64,000 nucleotides of DNA from Lingula anatina (lineage: Eukaryota > Brachiopoda > Lingulata > Lingulida > Lingulidae). The stretch lies in NCBI RefSeq assembly GCF_001039355.2, contig NW_019774525.1:60517-124516 (forward strand), read 5' to 3'. This document shows, in pieces, positions 33,101 to 44,396 of the stretch (its first letter is position 1; the number at the start of each line of letters is the position of its first letter). Made by a program: the position numbers and the translations under genes. The notes below the pieces were generated by a model that was not told the DNA's origin, ran no database searches, and saw only the letters and a list, made by a program, of their open reading frames with translations.

Positions 33101-36100
33101 AGGGAGAGGTAAAGCCATGTGGCTTAAATAGGAATTTTGGATTTATAGTATTTATTGTAACCTCATTATTTATAAAAGTTCGTTCTTCCAAGGAAAAACA
33201 GTTGTGATTAAGTTTTACTTTTTATTCGTTTCATCACAGGACAGGGTGAGGCATGTTGGTATTATATTAAAGGAAATATATCCATTTTCTTGAATGTCAG
33301 AAAAAAAATATGCAAAGTGAAAAATTATTTGGTCCTGTTAAATGTGCATGTTTGCTTTCAAAATTTTGTTAACCCAAAGAAACCAAGGCAGATATGGATG
33401 TCTTTGATTACAAATTATAAAAGCTGCCATCAATTCTCTTCCTCTAGTCACATTTGGGTGAAGGAAAAGCGGTGGAAGAAGGAGATGAACCTGAGGAACT
33501 GGACTTCATGTTTGATGAAGAGATGGAGAGTGACATCACTGGAGGCAGGAAAAATACCTTCTCTGAGTGGTGAGTTATTTATTTTTTTATTTTTTTTTAA
33601 CCAGTCCATCTGCACTTCTTAGATTTTATCCTTGCATTAACTTTTCATGGATGCTGTCTGGTTACAAGTGGATTGTAACTATTTTTTCTTGCATAAGTTC
33701 ATAGTGGACCTGGCATCTAGCACAAATGGTCTAAATTGTTCTCACACTGTGGTCCTGTACTAGAAATGGGTAACAAGAGTAAATACAGGTATTTCTGTTT
33801 GCTTTCTGGAGCTATGTAGTCTTTCATCAACTCATACCATAATTGTGTATTTATGTTCAGTGGTTGTGTGTGTGTGTGTGTGTGCGTGTGTGTGAGAGAG
33901 AGAGGGGTGGTATAAAATTTTTTATTAGAGATATATGTATTCATAGAATCTATTTATTTCTACCAGGTCTGATGATGAAGACTCGGACCAAGAGCTGACA
34001 GACGTGGACATCAGTAAAATCCTTATTGTTACCCAGACACCACCATATTTGCGCAAGCATCCTGGCGGCGACCGCACCGGTGATCACATGCCACGCTCTA
34101 GGATGACCCAGGAGCTGGCCAAGGTCATTGATGACGGCTTGTATTACTATGAACAGGACTTGTGGGATCATCCTGGGGTAAGATATAAGCCAAAAAAAAA
34201 TAATTTAAAAAATATATATTTTTTTTAATTAAAAAAAAGTGTGCTCAACTATCTTGCTTTTCTGAAGAAGGTTTATTTATTAGAAACGGGATTCATACCA
34301 ATTTCTTTCTTGTCAATGGTTTTGAGGGAATAATTGTCCCAGATTATTTTTTATTTTCACAATACATTACAAATACATAATTGTTCTAGATTTATTCTAT
34401 TTTAAATTTGGCTTTAACCAGCTGTTCATACTGGTTCACAGTAGGTGGTAATGCAGTGCCACTGTGAACAATCAAGACAGCTAACAGGAAAAGCTGTCAG
34501 TTCGGTTCACAACAGTTGTTGTTATGAACAATTAGACAGCTGACATTGTCAGGATTTGAGCATGTTTAAAAATAATTTTAGATTTTTTCAAGTTTCATAT
34601 CTCGTTTTTGTTTTGTTTATATCCTAATAGATGTCCAAGTGTTAATTCGTTCATTTTTGCTTTTAACAGACATGGGCTTTTTCTGCAGAATCACAGAATT
34701 CCACTTTTTTACATGACCCCAAAGCAATTAAACCCCCAAAAATTTATGTAAGGTATTTGGTTCCACAATAAATAAGAGTTTTTTGTTGTTGTTTTTTTCT
34801 AAAACCTGGGCTCATGTCTGTTTTAACCCAAGATTTTTTTCTCCTGTCGGGTATAAATATAATACTTAGTGCTTAATGTCATCACTGCGTTATTTCTAGC
34901 CTGAACTAAAGACTGTGAACATCATCTCGAGGGATGACTTCAAGAAGATCACCCCAGGTGCGGCCCCCATACAGCACCAACAGGTGCCCCCACCACCCCC
35001 CTTGCCACCCGCTGCTCTAGAAGAAGAGGAGACACAAACAGATGGTAGGCTTTTGAGTGTTGTAATACAGGTGTTAAAATTACCAGACCCAACAACTGAT
35101 TAAAAAAAATCTTACCTTGGAGAGGAAGATGTTAAGGAAAATAGAAAGGTCATTGTAACTGAAGTGAGATTTTATCTTCAGGTGTAATTCAAAGTTATTT
35201 TAAAAATTAAAGGATTTTTTTTACTTAGGGCAATATTTTATTGGTAGATTTTGTAGGTCAATGAAGGTTTATTTATTTAAATTATTTTTATGATTATCTT
35301 TCCTTCAGATGGTGTGGCAATCCCTCGATCTGGTGCTGCTGCAGCCCCGGCAATACCCGACCAGGCTTCCTCACTCCCTGCAGATATATCTGAGAACCCC
35401 ACTACTCCAAGGTCAGCCAGGACACCTAGGACACCGAAGGCGCCCCGCTTTTACCCAGTGGTCAAAGAGGGACACACTGGAGTACCAGGGGTAAGAGGGC
35501 CAAATCCTTGACCTAGATGACTAATTCTTCTTAGCTGAGGAATAATAATGTTTTAGTTGTCCTTTACTGGGAAACGGGTTTTAATACCGTTAAGAGTTTT
35601 TCACTTAATCCCCTAATGTATGAACTTTCCAATACCACTTAGAAAATTTGGAACTATTAACTTACATTTTGACCACCAAGAGCGAAATTCACCAGTCTAT
35701 CTCCATTATGAAGGTAAATGAAAAACTAAAAACTTGGGTCAACTGATCCTAATTCTGTGAATAGTCTTGGATATGGCTATGGGGATTTATGGAAAAGTAC
35801 ACTTATTTCCATGAAATAAAAAAACTGTATAACTCTCATTGTGAGTCTTAATGTAATTTCCTTGTTCTGTCAGACCTCTAGAAGGCATAAAACCCAGCAC
35901 AGCAGTATTGTGACTGTCTCTTTATTATAATTTCCATGGTCTATTAGACCCTAGGAAACACAAGACCCATTACAGCAGTATAATGACTGTCTTTGATATA
36001 ATTTTCATGTTCTATTAGACCCCCAGAAAGCGTAAGACCCGGCACAGCAGTAACCCTCCTGTGGAGAGCCACGTGGGATGGATCATGGACTCTAAGGAAC

Positions 36101-38956
36101 ACAAACCAAGTGGCCGAGAGAGAACCGTCTCTGGAACGTCTCTGTCAGCAAGGTGGGGCATGGCTTTAACTTTGTCAGGAGTGTTGTATTGAGATGTGAT
36201 ATTAGACATTAAAGGAATAGGCTTGTCTTTGGAGATATGTCTAGTGTCAAAATGTCCAGTATATTTATTAGCTACTAAAGATGCTATTACAAGCAATTGA
36301 AATTGGTGCATTCTTGTGATTTCAGCTGTCATAAGTTGCTCAGTATGGATGTGATAACGAAAAAAGAACAACTGTTGAAATTCATTCAATATTTCTGATT
36401 CCAGTCCATCAGAGACGGTGTTGTCCAGCACCCCGCACACCTTCCCTGCCTTCCAACACCCGTCACACTCCTTACTGGAGGACAACGGCTTTGTCTGGCA
36501 CGTCTACCATAAGTATCATGCTAAGTGCTTGAAGGGTAAGTTATGGTAGCAGTGATATGCAGGCAGAGTTAGCCCAGTCATGCCCTTCATGGTAATGTCT
36601 TTTATGTAAGATGAGGACAAGTCCTGTTTTGAGTGTGCATTACAGTGCATATTTTGAAGATGTCTTTTGAGAAGTGTTTAGCTGAAAGATATCCCGTTAT
36701 GTGATATATAGTGAGCATGAGGCAAGCATAACAGTTTGTGTATTCATATTTTTAAAATGTGTCGGCATAGTCTAGCAATCGTAGTTTTTAGAATATATTA
36801 TTGTTAAGAAAAATTAGATGAATCTCATAAAGTTAATGTTGCGCTTTAGAGAGCTGGCATTGAATTCAATCCAGATTTTCAGATTCAGATTATATTTTAA
36901 GAAAAATGACCTTCATCTGTGGACTTATTTCAGAGCGTAAAAGACTTGGTGTTGGAATGTCTCAAGAGATGAACACACTGTTCAGGTTTTGGTCTTTCTT
37001 CCTGCGTCAGCACTTCAACAAAAAGATGTACCAGGAGTTCAGACAACTTTGTCTGGAAGATGCCAAGGCTGGTTATAGGTGAGAAGGAGAATAACTTCTA
37101 CCTGTGAACTTGGGTGTTGGGTCCCTTGATAAATGTTCAGAGTTTTTTTTTTTTCTTAACCTAGGTTCGTGCCTGCTTTTTAGTTTTTTGCAATGTGATC
37201 ATTCAGTGGCAACAAGTGAGGCTAATATTTCTGATCTACCTGGGTCTTGTTTCACAAAAGAAAACTCTAGTCAGAACTGCGTCCAAACTGCAATACTGAA
37301 TTTTGTGTTCAGCTTTGCTCAAGGAGAGATTTAAAAATAAATTCTTAGAGGTGGAGAGATTTACTTTAGCTAGTCAGCTAGAACAAGTTGATGACGACTC
37401 AACCAATTTTTTTTTTTTTATACGGAATATGTTTACTTCAGATATGGCCTGGAGTGTCTGTTCCGCTACTACAGCTATGGCCTAGAGAAGAGGTTCCGAC
37501 CTGAAGTATTCAAAGATTTCATGGAAGACACCATTTCTGATTATGAAAGTGGTAGGAAATGGTCTTCATCTTCAAACTTATTATTTGTTAAAATTAAAAT
37601 TTTTTTTGCATATAAAATATGCACAATTGATGAAGGTGTTATTTTACTGTACATAGTTCACTTTTTATATATTTGTTGGCTTTGGAGTTGCCTTGAAATT
37701 TTGTTGTAATTGTAATTAACAGACTCTTAAACTGTTCCAAGACAAATGTTGCCAAAAAGTTGAGTGTGCAGTTTTTAATTTTTTCTGATCTCTTCATGTA
37801 AAGTCTTTTAACTATTATTAAGAGGCCCAGAGTCAGTTGAAATTTTGACTCCAATGGGTTCTCCTTGAATGACTGTTAATTTTGAAAATTTCATCAAAAT
37901 TTGTTAAGAATGTTTGAGGCAATCTTGCCTACAAACAAACAGACAGAGAAACCTTTGCTGATGAAAATACAAAACATCACCTTGATGGCCATTGCAATAA
38001 TTGCAACCATATTTTTATTCGATGATTTTCAGGTCAGTTGTATGGGTTGGAAAAGTTTTGGGCTTTCCTGAAATACTCTAGAAAGAACACTCTGGAAGTG
38101 GAACCCAAGCTGAAGGGCTGGTTAGCCAAGTACAAGAGACTGGAGGATTTCAGAGTGGATCAGGTCACCCTTTTGCTAAATAATTTCTAATTGACAGTAT
38201 GAAAAGGCAGATTTTTATTTATTGGTTTCACTTACTATTTCTGCTGCTTTGGGCCAGTCGATTCTTAGACCCTTTTGATTCTAAGTGTAAATGGGCCATA
38301 AAGTTTTTAGCACCGACTGTGGAAATTTATTCCTTAAGAAATTTACATCATATTACCCCTAATCATCTGCACCTTATGGATATACATGTTTGATTTTTTG
38401 ATTTTGCTTCTCACAGGTGGAGGAAACTGCTGAAGGCAAGCAAGAGGTCCATTTCAGTAGCATATCTGGCAGAAGTCGCAATCTCTCTGAGAGTGGCGGA
38501 AAAAGGGCAAGAAAGTCCTCCGAGAGCAAAGGAGATGGTGCTAGCGGAAGTGGAGGGCGTCGTTCAAGACACTCCTCTTCCCACAATCAACCCGACCAAG
38601 GCAAGTCCGAAAGTGCAACAGCTAAAGGAGTGGACCATACCAAGCATCCCAAGCACATACCTAGTGACCAATCTAAGAAAGCAGATGGCAAATCTAAAAC
38701 TGACCAATCAAAAAAGGATGAGAAGGGAAAAGGGGACAGCCATCATCATCACCAGCAGACCAGCAAGTCGCACACCGCCAAGTCACATGACCATGGATCT
38801 AAGTCACATGACCACACTTCTGTAAAAGGTGCTCAAGCAAAATCCGCTGCTCAGGCCCAGGGCAGCGATCAGACTAAAACTGCTACTCAAGCAAGCTCAA
38901 AAAGCCAAGAGAGTAAAGGAGAAACAATAGAGGATTCTAAGACTACCAAGGGTTGA
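14380..38956 (+). CDS. LARP1: La-related protein 1 (LARP1), complete, 20 coding exons
   Basis: Exons: 14380-14884, 24051-24121, 25806-25850, 27760-28078, 30156-30344, 30623-30754, 31221-31392, 31732-31876, 32330-32504, 32852-33108, 33448-33569, 33967-34177, 34900-35044, 35309-35490, 36019-36152, 36405-36535, 36934-37078, 37442-37551, 38033-38163 and 38417-38956 (3861 bp, 1286 aa). An in-frame TGA at 14368 precedes the ATG. The disordered, basic N-terminus includes an RG run of about 17 residues (exon 6). The La module starts at DYIKKQIEYYFS (about residue 471), with [12 protein letters not shown] and [11 protein letters not shown]. An acidic/Lys-rich linker follows. The DM15 repeats (about 950-1105) include [43 protein letters not shown] and [17 protein letters not shown]1 binds the cap and 5'TOP of ribosomal-protein mRNAs through DM15 and poly(A)/TOP RNA through the La module, acting downstream of mTORC1 in the cytoplasm. 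The last exon adds a roughly 180-aa Ser/Lys/His-rich tail. Confidence 0.96.
15297..15338. repeat. Microsatellite (GT)n
   Basis: Uninterrupted GT for about 42 bases in LARP1 intron 1. Confidence 0.95.
17352..17402. repeat. Microsatellite (AAAT)n
   Basis: About 12 AAAT units in LARP1 intron 1. Confidence 0.95.
18261..18361. repeat. Compound microsatellite (TTTA)n then (TTA)n
   Basis: About 33 bases of TTTA units change into about 57 bases of TTA and end in poly-T. The structure is like a retroposon 3' tail, but no element body is recognised next to it. Confidence 0.9.
20416..20487. repeat. 36-bp direct tandem duplication
   Basis: GAAACTGTTTACTTATATTT begins at 20416 and again at 20452, and the following AAATTATTTGTAGA is also repeated, giving two nearly identical 36-bp units. 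Confidence 0.85.
21147..21172. repeat. Microsatellite (CT)n next to poly-C
   Basis: A C-rich tract leads into about 12 CT units in LARP1 intron 1. Confidence 0.85.
23040..23337. mobile_element. Fold-back MITE family B, copy 1 (long-arm hairpin)
   Basis: Two arms of about 135-140 bp are near-perfect inverted repeats around a spacer of about 35 bases. The left arm begins GACGCATTCACATCGAG and the right arm ends CTCGATGTGAATGCGGC. The arms share blocks such as CCATGGCTC and CATGGGGAGG. The flanks TATAG (23035-23039) and CATAG (23338-23342) may be a 5-bp target duplication. No ORF encodes a transposase, so it is non-autonomous. Confidence 0.85.
23343..23513. mobile_element. Fold-back MITE family B, copy 2
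   Basis: A 171-bp inverted-repeat element from GCCCCATTCAGAATAGG to CTATTCTGAATGAGGT. Internal blocks GGGTCAAATATG and CATATTTGACCC mirror each other. It is flanked on both sides by CATAG (23338-23342 and 23514-23518), and the left CATAG directly follows copy 1. Confidence 0.88.
24938..24962. other. Assembly gap (25 N) beside poly-C
   Basis: N run preceded by CCCC and followed by about 26 C, then a (CA)n run. The sequencing failure is probably caused by the homopolymer. It lies inside a LARP1 intron, so no coding sequence is affected. Confidence 0.98.
25999..26268. mobile_element. MITE family A, copy 3 (central palindrome deleted)
   Basis: Starts TAAAGGGGTAACAACTCTTC and ends GACAGTTGTTATCCCTTTAA. 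The body matches copies 2 and 4 (ACATTGTAAACAACTCA, CATTAACCATTG, AAGTATGGGAAAATTG), but the central palindrome and its neighbourhood are missing. It lies in a LARP1 intron. Confidence 0.85.
28079..30155 (+). other. LARP1 intron 4 (2.1 kb)
   Basis: Apart from a MITE A copy and a poly-C to poly-T junction at about 28611-28630, no feature is recognised. Short ORFs here carry stop-broken, non-homologous sequence. Confidence 0.6.
29487..29778. mobile_element. MITE family A, copy 4 (best-preserved ends)
   Basis: A 292-bp element with left end TTAAAGGGATAACAACTC and right end GAGTTGTTATCCCTTTAA, a perfect 18-bp inverted repeat including the TTAA at each end. A shorter form of the central palindrome (TAATCTCTTAAGAGATTA) is retained. 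It has no ORF and lies in LARP1 intron 4. Confidence 0.9.
35867..36060 (+). repeat. LARP1: Triplicated 3' splice site and exon start in LARP1
   Basis: Three tandem units have a pyrimidine-rich stretch, AG and an exon-like sequence, with the AG ending at 35874, 35947 and 36018 (steps of 73 and 71 bp). The third is the real exon 15 (ACC CCC AGA AAG CGT AAG). The first copy reads [11 protein letters not shown] in the same phase with no indel across 12 codons; the second has a one-base deletion. Neither upstream copy has a donor site, and the first meets a stop within about 19 codons. Confidence 0.85.
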
Positions 38957-39899
38957 AAATGTCAAGATCAACCCAAGTGATATACAAACCTGTAGAGGAC
39001 AGCTCAGTATTCATACATGTCTCTTCATTCTGGTTTAAGGCAGCTGGAAAAAAAAGACTTGCTTTCTTTGGCCATGATGATAGATTATTGATTTGTCTTG
39101 ATCTCGGTAGGAAAAAAGTAGAAACAACCGTATACGGAAAACTGCATTAGTTTTTAAGAAGAAAGGAAGAAATTTGAAAAACTAGTTTTCGTGTTTGAAA
39201 TGGTAACCCACAAGTGGGGTCTTAGGAGGCCAGCCATCATTTTGAATTCAAGCGTGTTTTCTTGCATATATATAATTGTAGGTATACTTCATGATAATTG
39301 CCACCATCACCTGTGCTTAAGTAAAAAAAATGCTTAGTATTGGTACACGTTTTCACTTTGAAATATTGGGCTGTGGGAATGAGTGGTTGTAGACTAAGAC
39401 CATTAATCTGTTTGTCCAATGTATTTTGTGGCTATTGTTGTGCAGAGGTTGATTGGGATCTGGAAAAAAAGAAGACAACAGCAAAGGGATTGTTTTATTT
39501 TTCCTTCTTTCTTTTTGAGTGCTGCAGAGGAAATGCTTACTAAGTTGTAAATAGTGAAAAAAAAAGTTTGGTCTGTGAAATTGTACAGCAGTGCTGTATT
39601 GAGAATATAGTGGTGGATTAGTTTTGAGGTTGGTAACAGTAGAGATAGTAGAGCATACAGACATAATATTATATAATGTAGTTATACATATAACACACAT
39701 ATATATATCTGTTAATGTCAACGATTTTGTTTATATTTTAACCTTTTCTACTAGAAGACCAAGTTTCTACTAGAAGACATCAGTTTGGTTGAGGAAGGGT
39801 GTGAATTTTATTACTGGCTTGCAGTGAGTTGCTTAAAATTTATTGTTAAAAATGAGATGGCCAAGTTGGAGGTGGTGTTGCGTGCTCCTTATAGGGTGT

Positions 39900-39905
39900 C
39901 TTATC

Positions 39906-39953
<48 letters not shown>

Positions 39954-39958
39954 ATAAG
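39900..39958. repeat. (TA)n microsatellite flanked by an 8-bp inverted repeat
   Basis: CTTATCCA at 39900-39907 and TGGATAAG at 39951-39958 flank about 42 bases of TA, so the whole segment is self-complementary. Confidence 0.85.
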
Positions 39959-42833
39959 TAACTAAGCAATCAATATTTTGTTGAAGCGTTAAACGGTTTA
40001 AGGTGTATATTTTCTAGGCGTGGTATATTAGTCTGGTCAGTGTGAGAGGAAGCTTTGGAGATGCATCCTCGGCTTTTAAAGTTAAAATGTTGACTGTTTT
40101 CCCCCTTAAACTGCAACTAGGGTATGAAGATGAATTCCCTTTGACCATCTAGAGCAGGGGCAGGTTTCTACCTTCTTGGTTTTCTAGAAGACATCTGGAG
40201 ACATATTTCAGGATATTTCAAGTTTGAATTTCACTGTGGAGTACCGTAGGCGAAGCTGTGAGCATTGGAAGATAAAATCTACCCCTTGAGTGTATAGGAC
40301 AAACCCATTAATTATATACATCCTGTGCAAAAAAAAGCTTACATCATATAGATTATAATGGCAGTATGATTCAGAAGTTTCCCATATCTTTTCATTCATT
40401 TTTATTTATGAGCTTTTTTTAGCAAAGAAAAAAAAATCGATGTAATGTAGATAGTCTTTAAAGTTCGAAGTTCAGCATGTACAGGGATGAAGGGATTAAA
40501 AAATTAGCTGCCAATAATATTAATGGTGACCGTGATGTCAGTTCATATTAGACACAGCCTTTACTTGAAAATGCTTTGCTTATTTGCCAGTTAGTTGAAT
40601 ATGAAAATTGACCAGCAAGAACTGCCCATTTGTAAATTATATTCTGGAAATAAATATAAGTCTGTAAGCAAAGTGTAAGGAAAAAAATATATAAAAAGAT
40701 GAAAATACAAAAAAGGAATATAAAACCGAATGCTTGTGTGACAATGATGTGAGTTGCTTATGTAGGACTTTGTCATAAATTACGATAATTCTACGAGAAT
40801 AATGCAGGGCTATATCAGATGGTGCAACATCACAGTCTAGAAAATAACCAAAGGTTTACTTTTCAGGGAACTTGGTCAATCTGGTGTCTATACAAAGTAA
40901 ATGCAGTTCACTGCTCAACTGTTTGAATAATACAGTGACTATTTCAATATGCTACAATAAGATGAAATCTTTTTCCAATATGTTTAGTAGTTATCCAACG
41001 GATGAGGATACAACTTTTTTTCTTTGGTGTCTTAGTCTATGGTAAGAACAGAAAGCTAGCACTTAAAAGAAATTGTGATAATATTTAAATAGGGATTGAA
41101 TGTTACATTTGTCTGCAGCTGCCAACCCTTTTAATATGACCCTAATGTGATTATCTGCACCATTTAGATTGCTTGTTAGAAGGAATTGAATGTGTCATGG
41201 TCCTCCGAGTCTTCCAGGTTTTTTTTGAAAGTTTAACACTGGATGATTTGATTTGAAAAATGAGCGATGGCTGCTTATTTGGCTAACTGTATGTGTGCCC
41301 CCCCCCCCCACTTCATTCATCCTCCCCATCATTTCATTCCTTTGATGAAGCATATAGACACACACACAGAGTGGAGGATTTCAATTGATGAATAACTCGG
41401 CTGAATGTTTGCTTCTGATGGCAAATTAACTTGAAAAGGGAGAGGAAGGGATGGGAGGGGATTGCAGAGTCCATTTGAAGGAAATTGACACATTTGATGC
41501 ATATTTATAATTTATATTGGATGACTTCATGGTACCAATCCTTTGGCTCTAATGGAATGGGGTACTCTTGTGGTTAAAGGAATGACATTAGCATAAAATT
41601 TCTGTATTATATTTAGGACAAGCCTGTCGTGTTATAAAAGTGTTACGAGTTTGCCAACTTGTATTAACTGACATATACTAGCTGTAAGTTCTTCAGTATC
41701 TGGTATCTGGCCAAGTGGCTTCCTGCAGAGTTTCAGAGATCATTGAAACTCCAGCCCCTGCTTTGCCAAACTGTGGAGTAAACCCTACATGCACTGGGTT
41801 TGTGTATGTGATGTATTAGATTACAAGTAGTGAAAAAAAAGTTAGGTATTCAATTTGTATTCAGTGATATTGACGTCCTTAGCAGCTTACCATGTTGAGT
41901 AATAATAAGTAAGTTTTCACTATGCAGGGACAGAAGAAAAAAATGCACATACTCATCTTTTCTGTGGATAAACAAGATGTACAGTTATTATGTTTTATTA
42001 TTATTATAAATATTATTACCATTGCATCGTATTTTAAGCTTGGTGGTAATTACATATATCTATTCAGCATAACCCGATTAATAATTAAGTGCAAAGAGTT
42101 AGGTTTTGTGGTAACTAGATGGCAGTTTGTTATTATTATTATTATCATAATTTTAAATTCACTTTGGGTTGTTGATTTGTTCATTACATTATGATATTTG
42201 TGTTGTGTGATTCTGAATGCGTGTATGTAGAATGATGTTTTTTGCTTTTATGCTACAGAAAAAAAAATGGGTGTAATTTTATTTAGTTCAATTTACCATG
42301 ACTGGGATTAGAGAGAGCCAGGGAGAAATGACTGGAATAGAAATACTGGATGTCAAATTAAGTGCAAATAACACGCAATGGATTGAAATTGAAGCTAAGA
42401 AGAGGGTGAACTTTGCAAAGTATACAAAAATGCAGTTTGAATTGTGTTTTAATTATATATCTTAGCCAAAACATTTGGTTAATATTAAGTTGTTTTTTAA
42501 AGTTATTCTGTTGTGAATAGGAATTTTTTTTTCTATAAATTTGAGACACTAAATCAGTGTCACTTATTTTCAGTGTAATTAAGTCAAACAATACTGTCTT
42601 TACATGTTTTGTTGAGGCATTAATTCTGTACCCTTTATCATGTTGATTCAAAAAGCTCGTGGCATGAAGAGCCATATACTGATGGTTTGCTGAGGTGTGC
42701 CACTTCCATTCAAACTAGATGGGCTCAGAAGCATAGTAATGACCATATGGCTTTTTATCCCGTCATCCCAGCCATCCAACTGACATCTTGGATTTATGAG
42801 AGCAGGTGTTATCTATATCTAGAGCCGCATTCA

Positions 42834-42968
42834 GAACAGTGGACCCACTAAAAAAGCTTGCTCTCTAATCCGCTAATAGACACTGAATAGATACCCTGTG
42901 GGGAAGTATTCAAGTGGGTTGGCCATATTTGACCCTTGGACTAGTTAGTCCACAGTTCTGAATGCGGC
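42834..42968. mobile_element. Fold-back MITE family B, copy 3
   Basis: A 135-bp element from GCCGCATTCAGAACAGTGGA to TCCACAGTTCTGAATGCGGC. The inner part matches copies 2 and 4 (GCTAATAGACACTGAATA, CATATTTGACCC). Flanks CTAGA and CTAAA resemble a decayed 5-bp target duplication. Confidence 0.85.
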
Positions 42969-44396
42969 CTAAAGAATCATTTCTGCTAGCAGTGTATCAA
43001 ATATGTTGGCAGACATTGAAGCCACTGATTTCTTCAGAGATTTGCATTGTTCGTCAATATCTGGTCAGATGGAAACTGGCAGTGCTTACTTTGCATCAGT
43101 ACAAATCATCAGTGTATTGTTCATATGTCTCCTGTTCACTTCTTTTGGAGCAAAATTATGTGAGAAGAGGGGGAGGGGGGTCCCATTAACCGTTTGGTCC
43201 AACAGAAACTCTAAACTAAATTAGTTGTGTTTTAAGAAGTTAAGAGAATAAGTGAAATTTTGACAGGTTGACCAGTTTTTAAAAGCGAACTTACAGTTTC
43301 TCATTTTTTGAATAACAAGGACTTGAAAGGCTGTTTTATTTATAATTTATAGGTTTCCAGTTTGGAAAATCAAATTCTTTTGCCTGCTATCCCATACAGT
43401 TATTTCGCACTTTTGGTAAATATGTGGATAAAAAAAACCCTGGTGGTGAGAATAGAGTGAACAGAGGGCAAAGAAGAAAATAGTTACTGGTGCTCTGTAA
43501 TCCAGTTATAGCTATTGTTTGTGTGAACTGGGTTTTAATTTTCTGTGAATATGCTACAAGTCTACCTTGTATTATGTCAGTGCTCTATATGTTATGTTGC
43601 AAATTTGATTCAGTTTGAAGTGTATCTCATATGCATCACATTTAACCTTACATATATGTGTCCGTCAATGAAAATCCATATAAAGATATATGTATCTTTA
43701 CTTGTTATTATAAGTAGTAGCAGTTGTGGGTAAATTGGGATTATTTAACCATTTAGTTCTTTACTTGTGTTATTGAACCAGACATGGTTATGTTTTGTTG
43801 AAAGTAGATCATTATACTCTGTTGTCATGCATTATTATTATAATTAATAGAAGTATAATAGTATTATTTAGAAGTTACTAGTGTAGTTGGGGTAGTTGCA
43901 GAATAAAAGAAATAACCCAACTTTTCATTGTCTCATTTCTTTGCTTCTCAGTTCAACTCTGTCTAAGATAATATTGAGGAAGCTGTACTGTTTGTAACGA
44001 TTTTACACTTCAGTTTTGAATTTTAACCATTCTAAATTTTCACTTAAAGTTATTTCCCTTAAACTATCTAAATTACCCCCCCCCCCCAAAAAAAAAAAAC
44101 AAAAAAACCTTTAGCTTTTTCTATGTGTAATCTGTGACCAGAGTATGCCAAATACAATTTGTATGAATACATCTAAGAAGCCATATGTGATAACAGTCAC
44201 AGTGGTAACTATATTCCATATTTCCTCTGTTTAAATTATGAACGATCTGCCTCCATATTTCTTCTGGATTTCCACTACAAGTTTTTGACTTTGTTTCAAC
44301 TGCAGATATCTTTATGCAAGAATCATGAATGATTTTTCAATTAACAGTTGTCAATTTTCAGTTGGTAGATTCTGCCCTGCTCAATAGGTGTCGCCA

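Larger units (their letters stand above)
38957..44396. other. LARP1 3' UTR and intergenic space to convergent RARS1
   Basis: 5.4 kb without recognisable coding sequence. It holds AT-rich 3'-UTR-like sequence, a TA microsatellite in a hairpin, poly-C tracts (41290-41310, 44080) and one fold-back MITE B. AATAAA hexamers occur (for example about 40647 and 43903), but I cannot choose the LARP1 cleavage site; a long 3' UTR is likely. Confidence 0.5.

Noticed and set aside
36015-36485. 156-aa minus-strand ORF
   Set aside because: Antisense shadow of LARP1 exons 15 and 16, whose plus-strand reading is clearly conserved.
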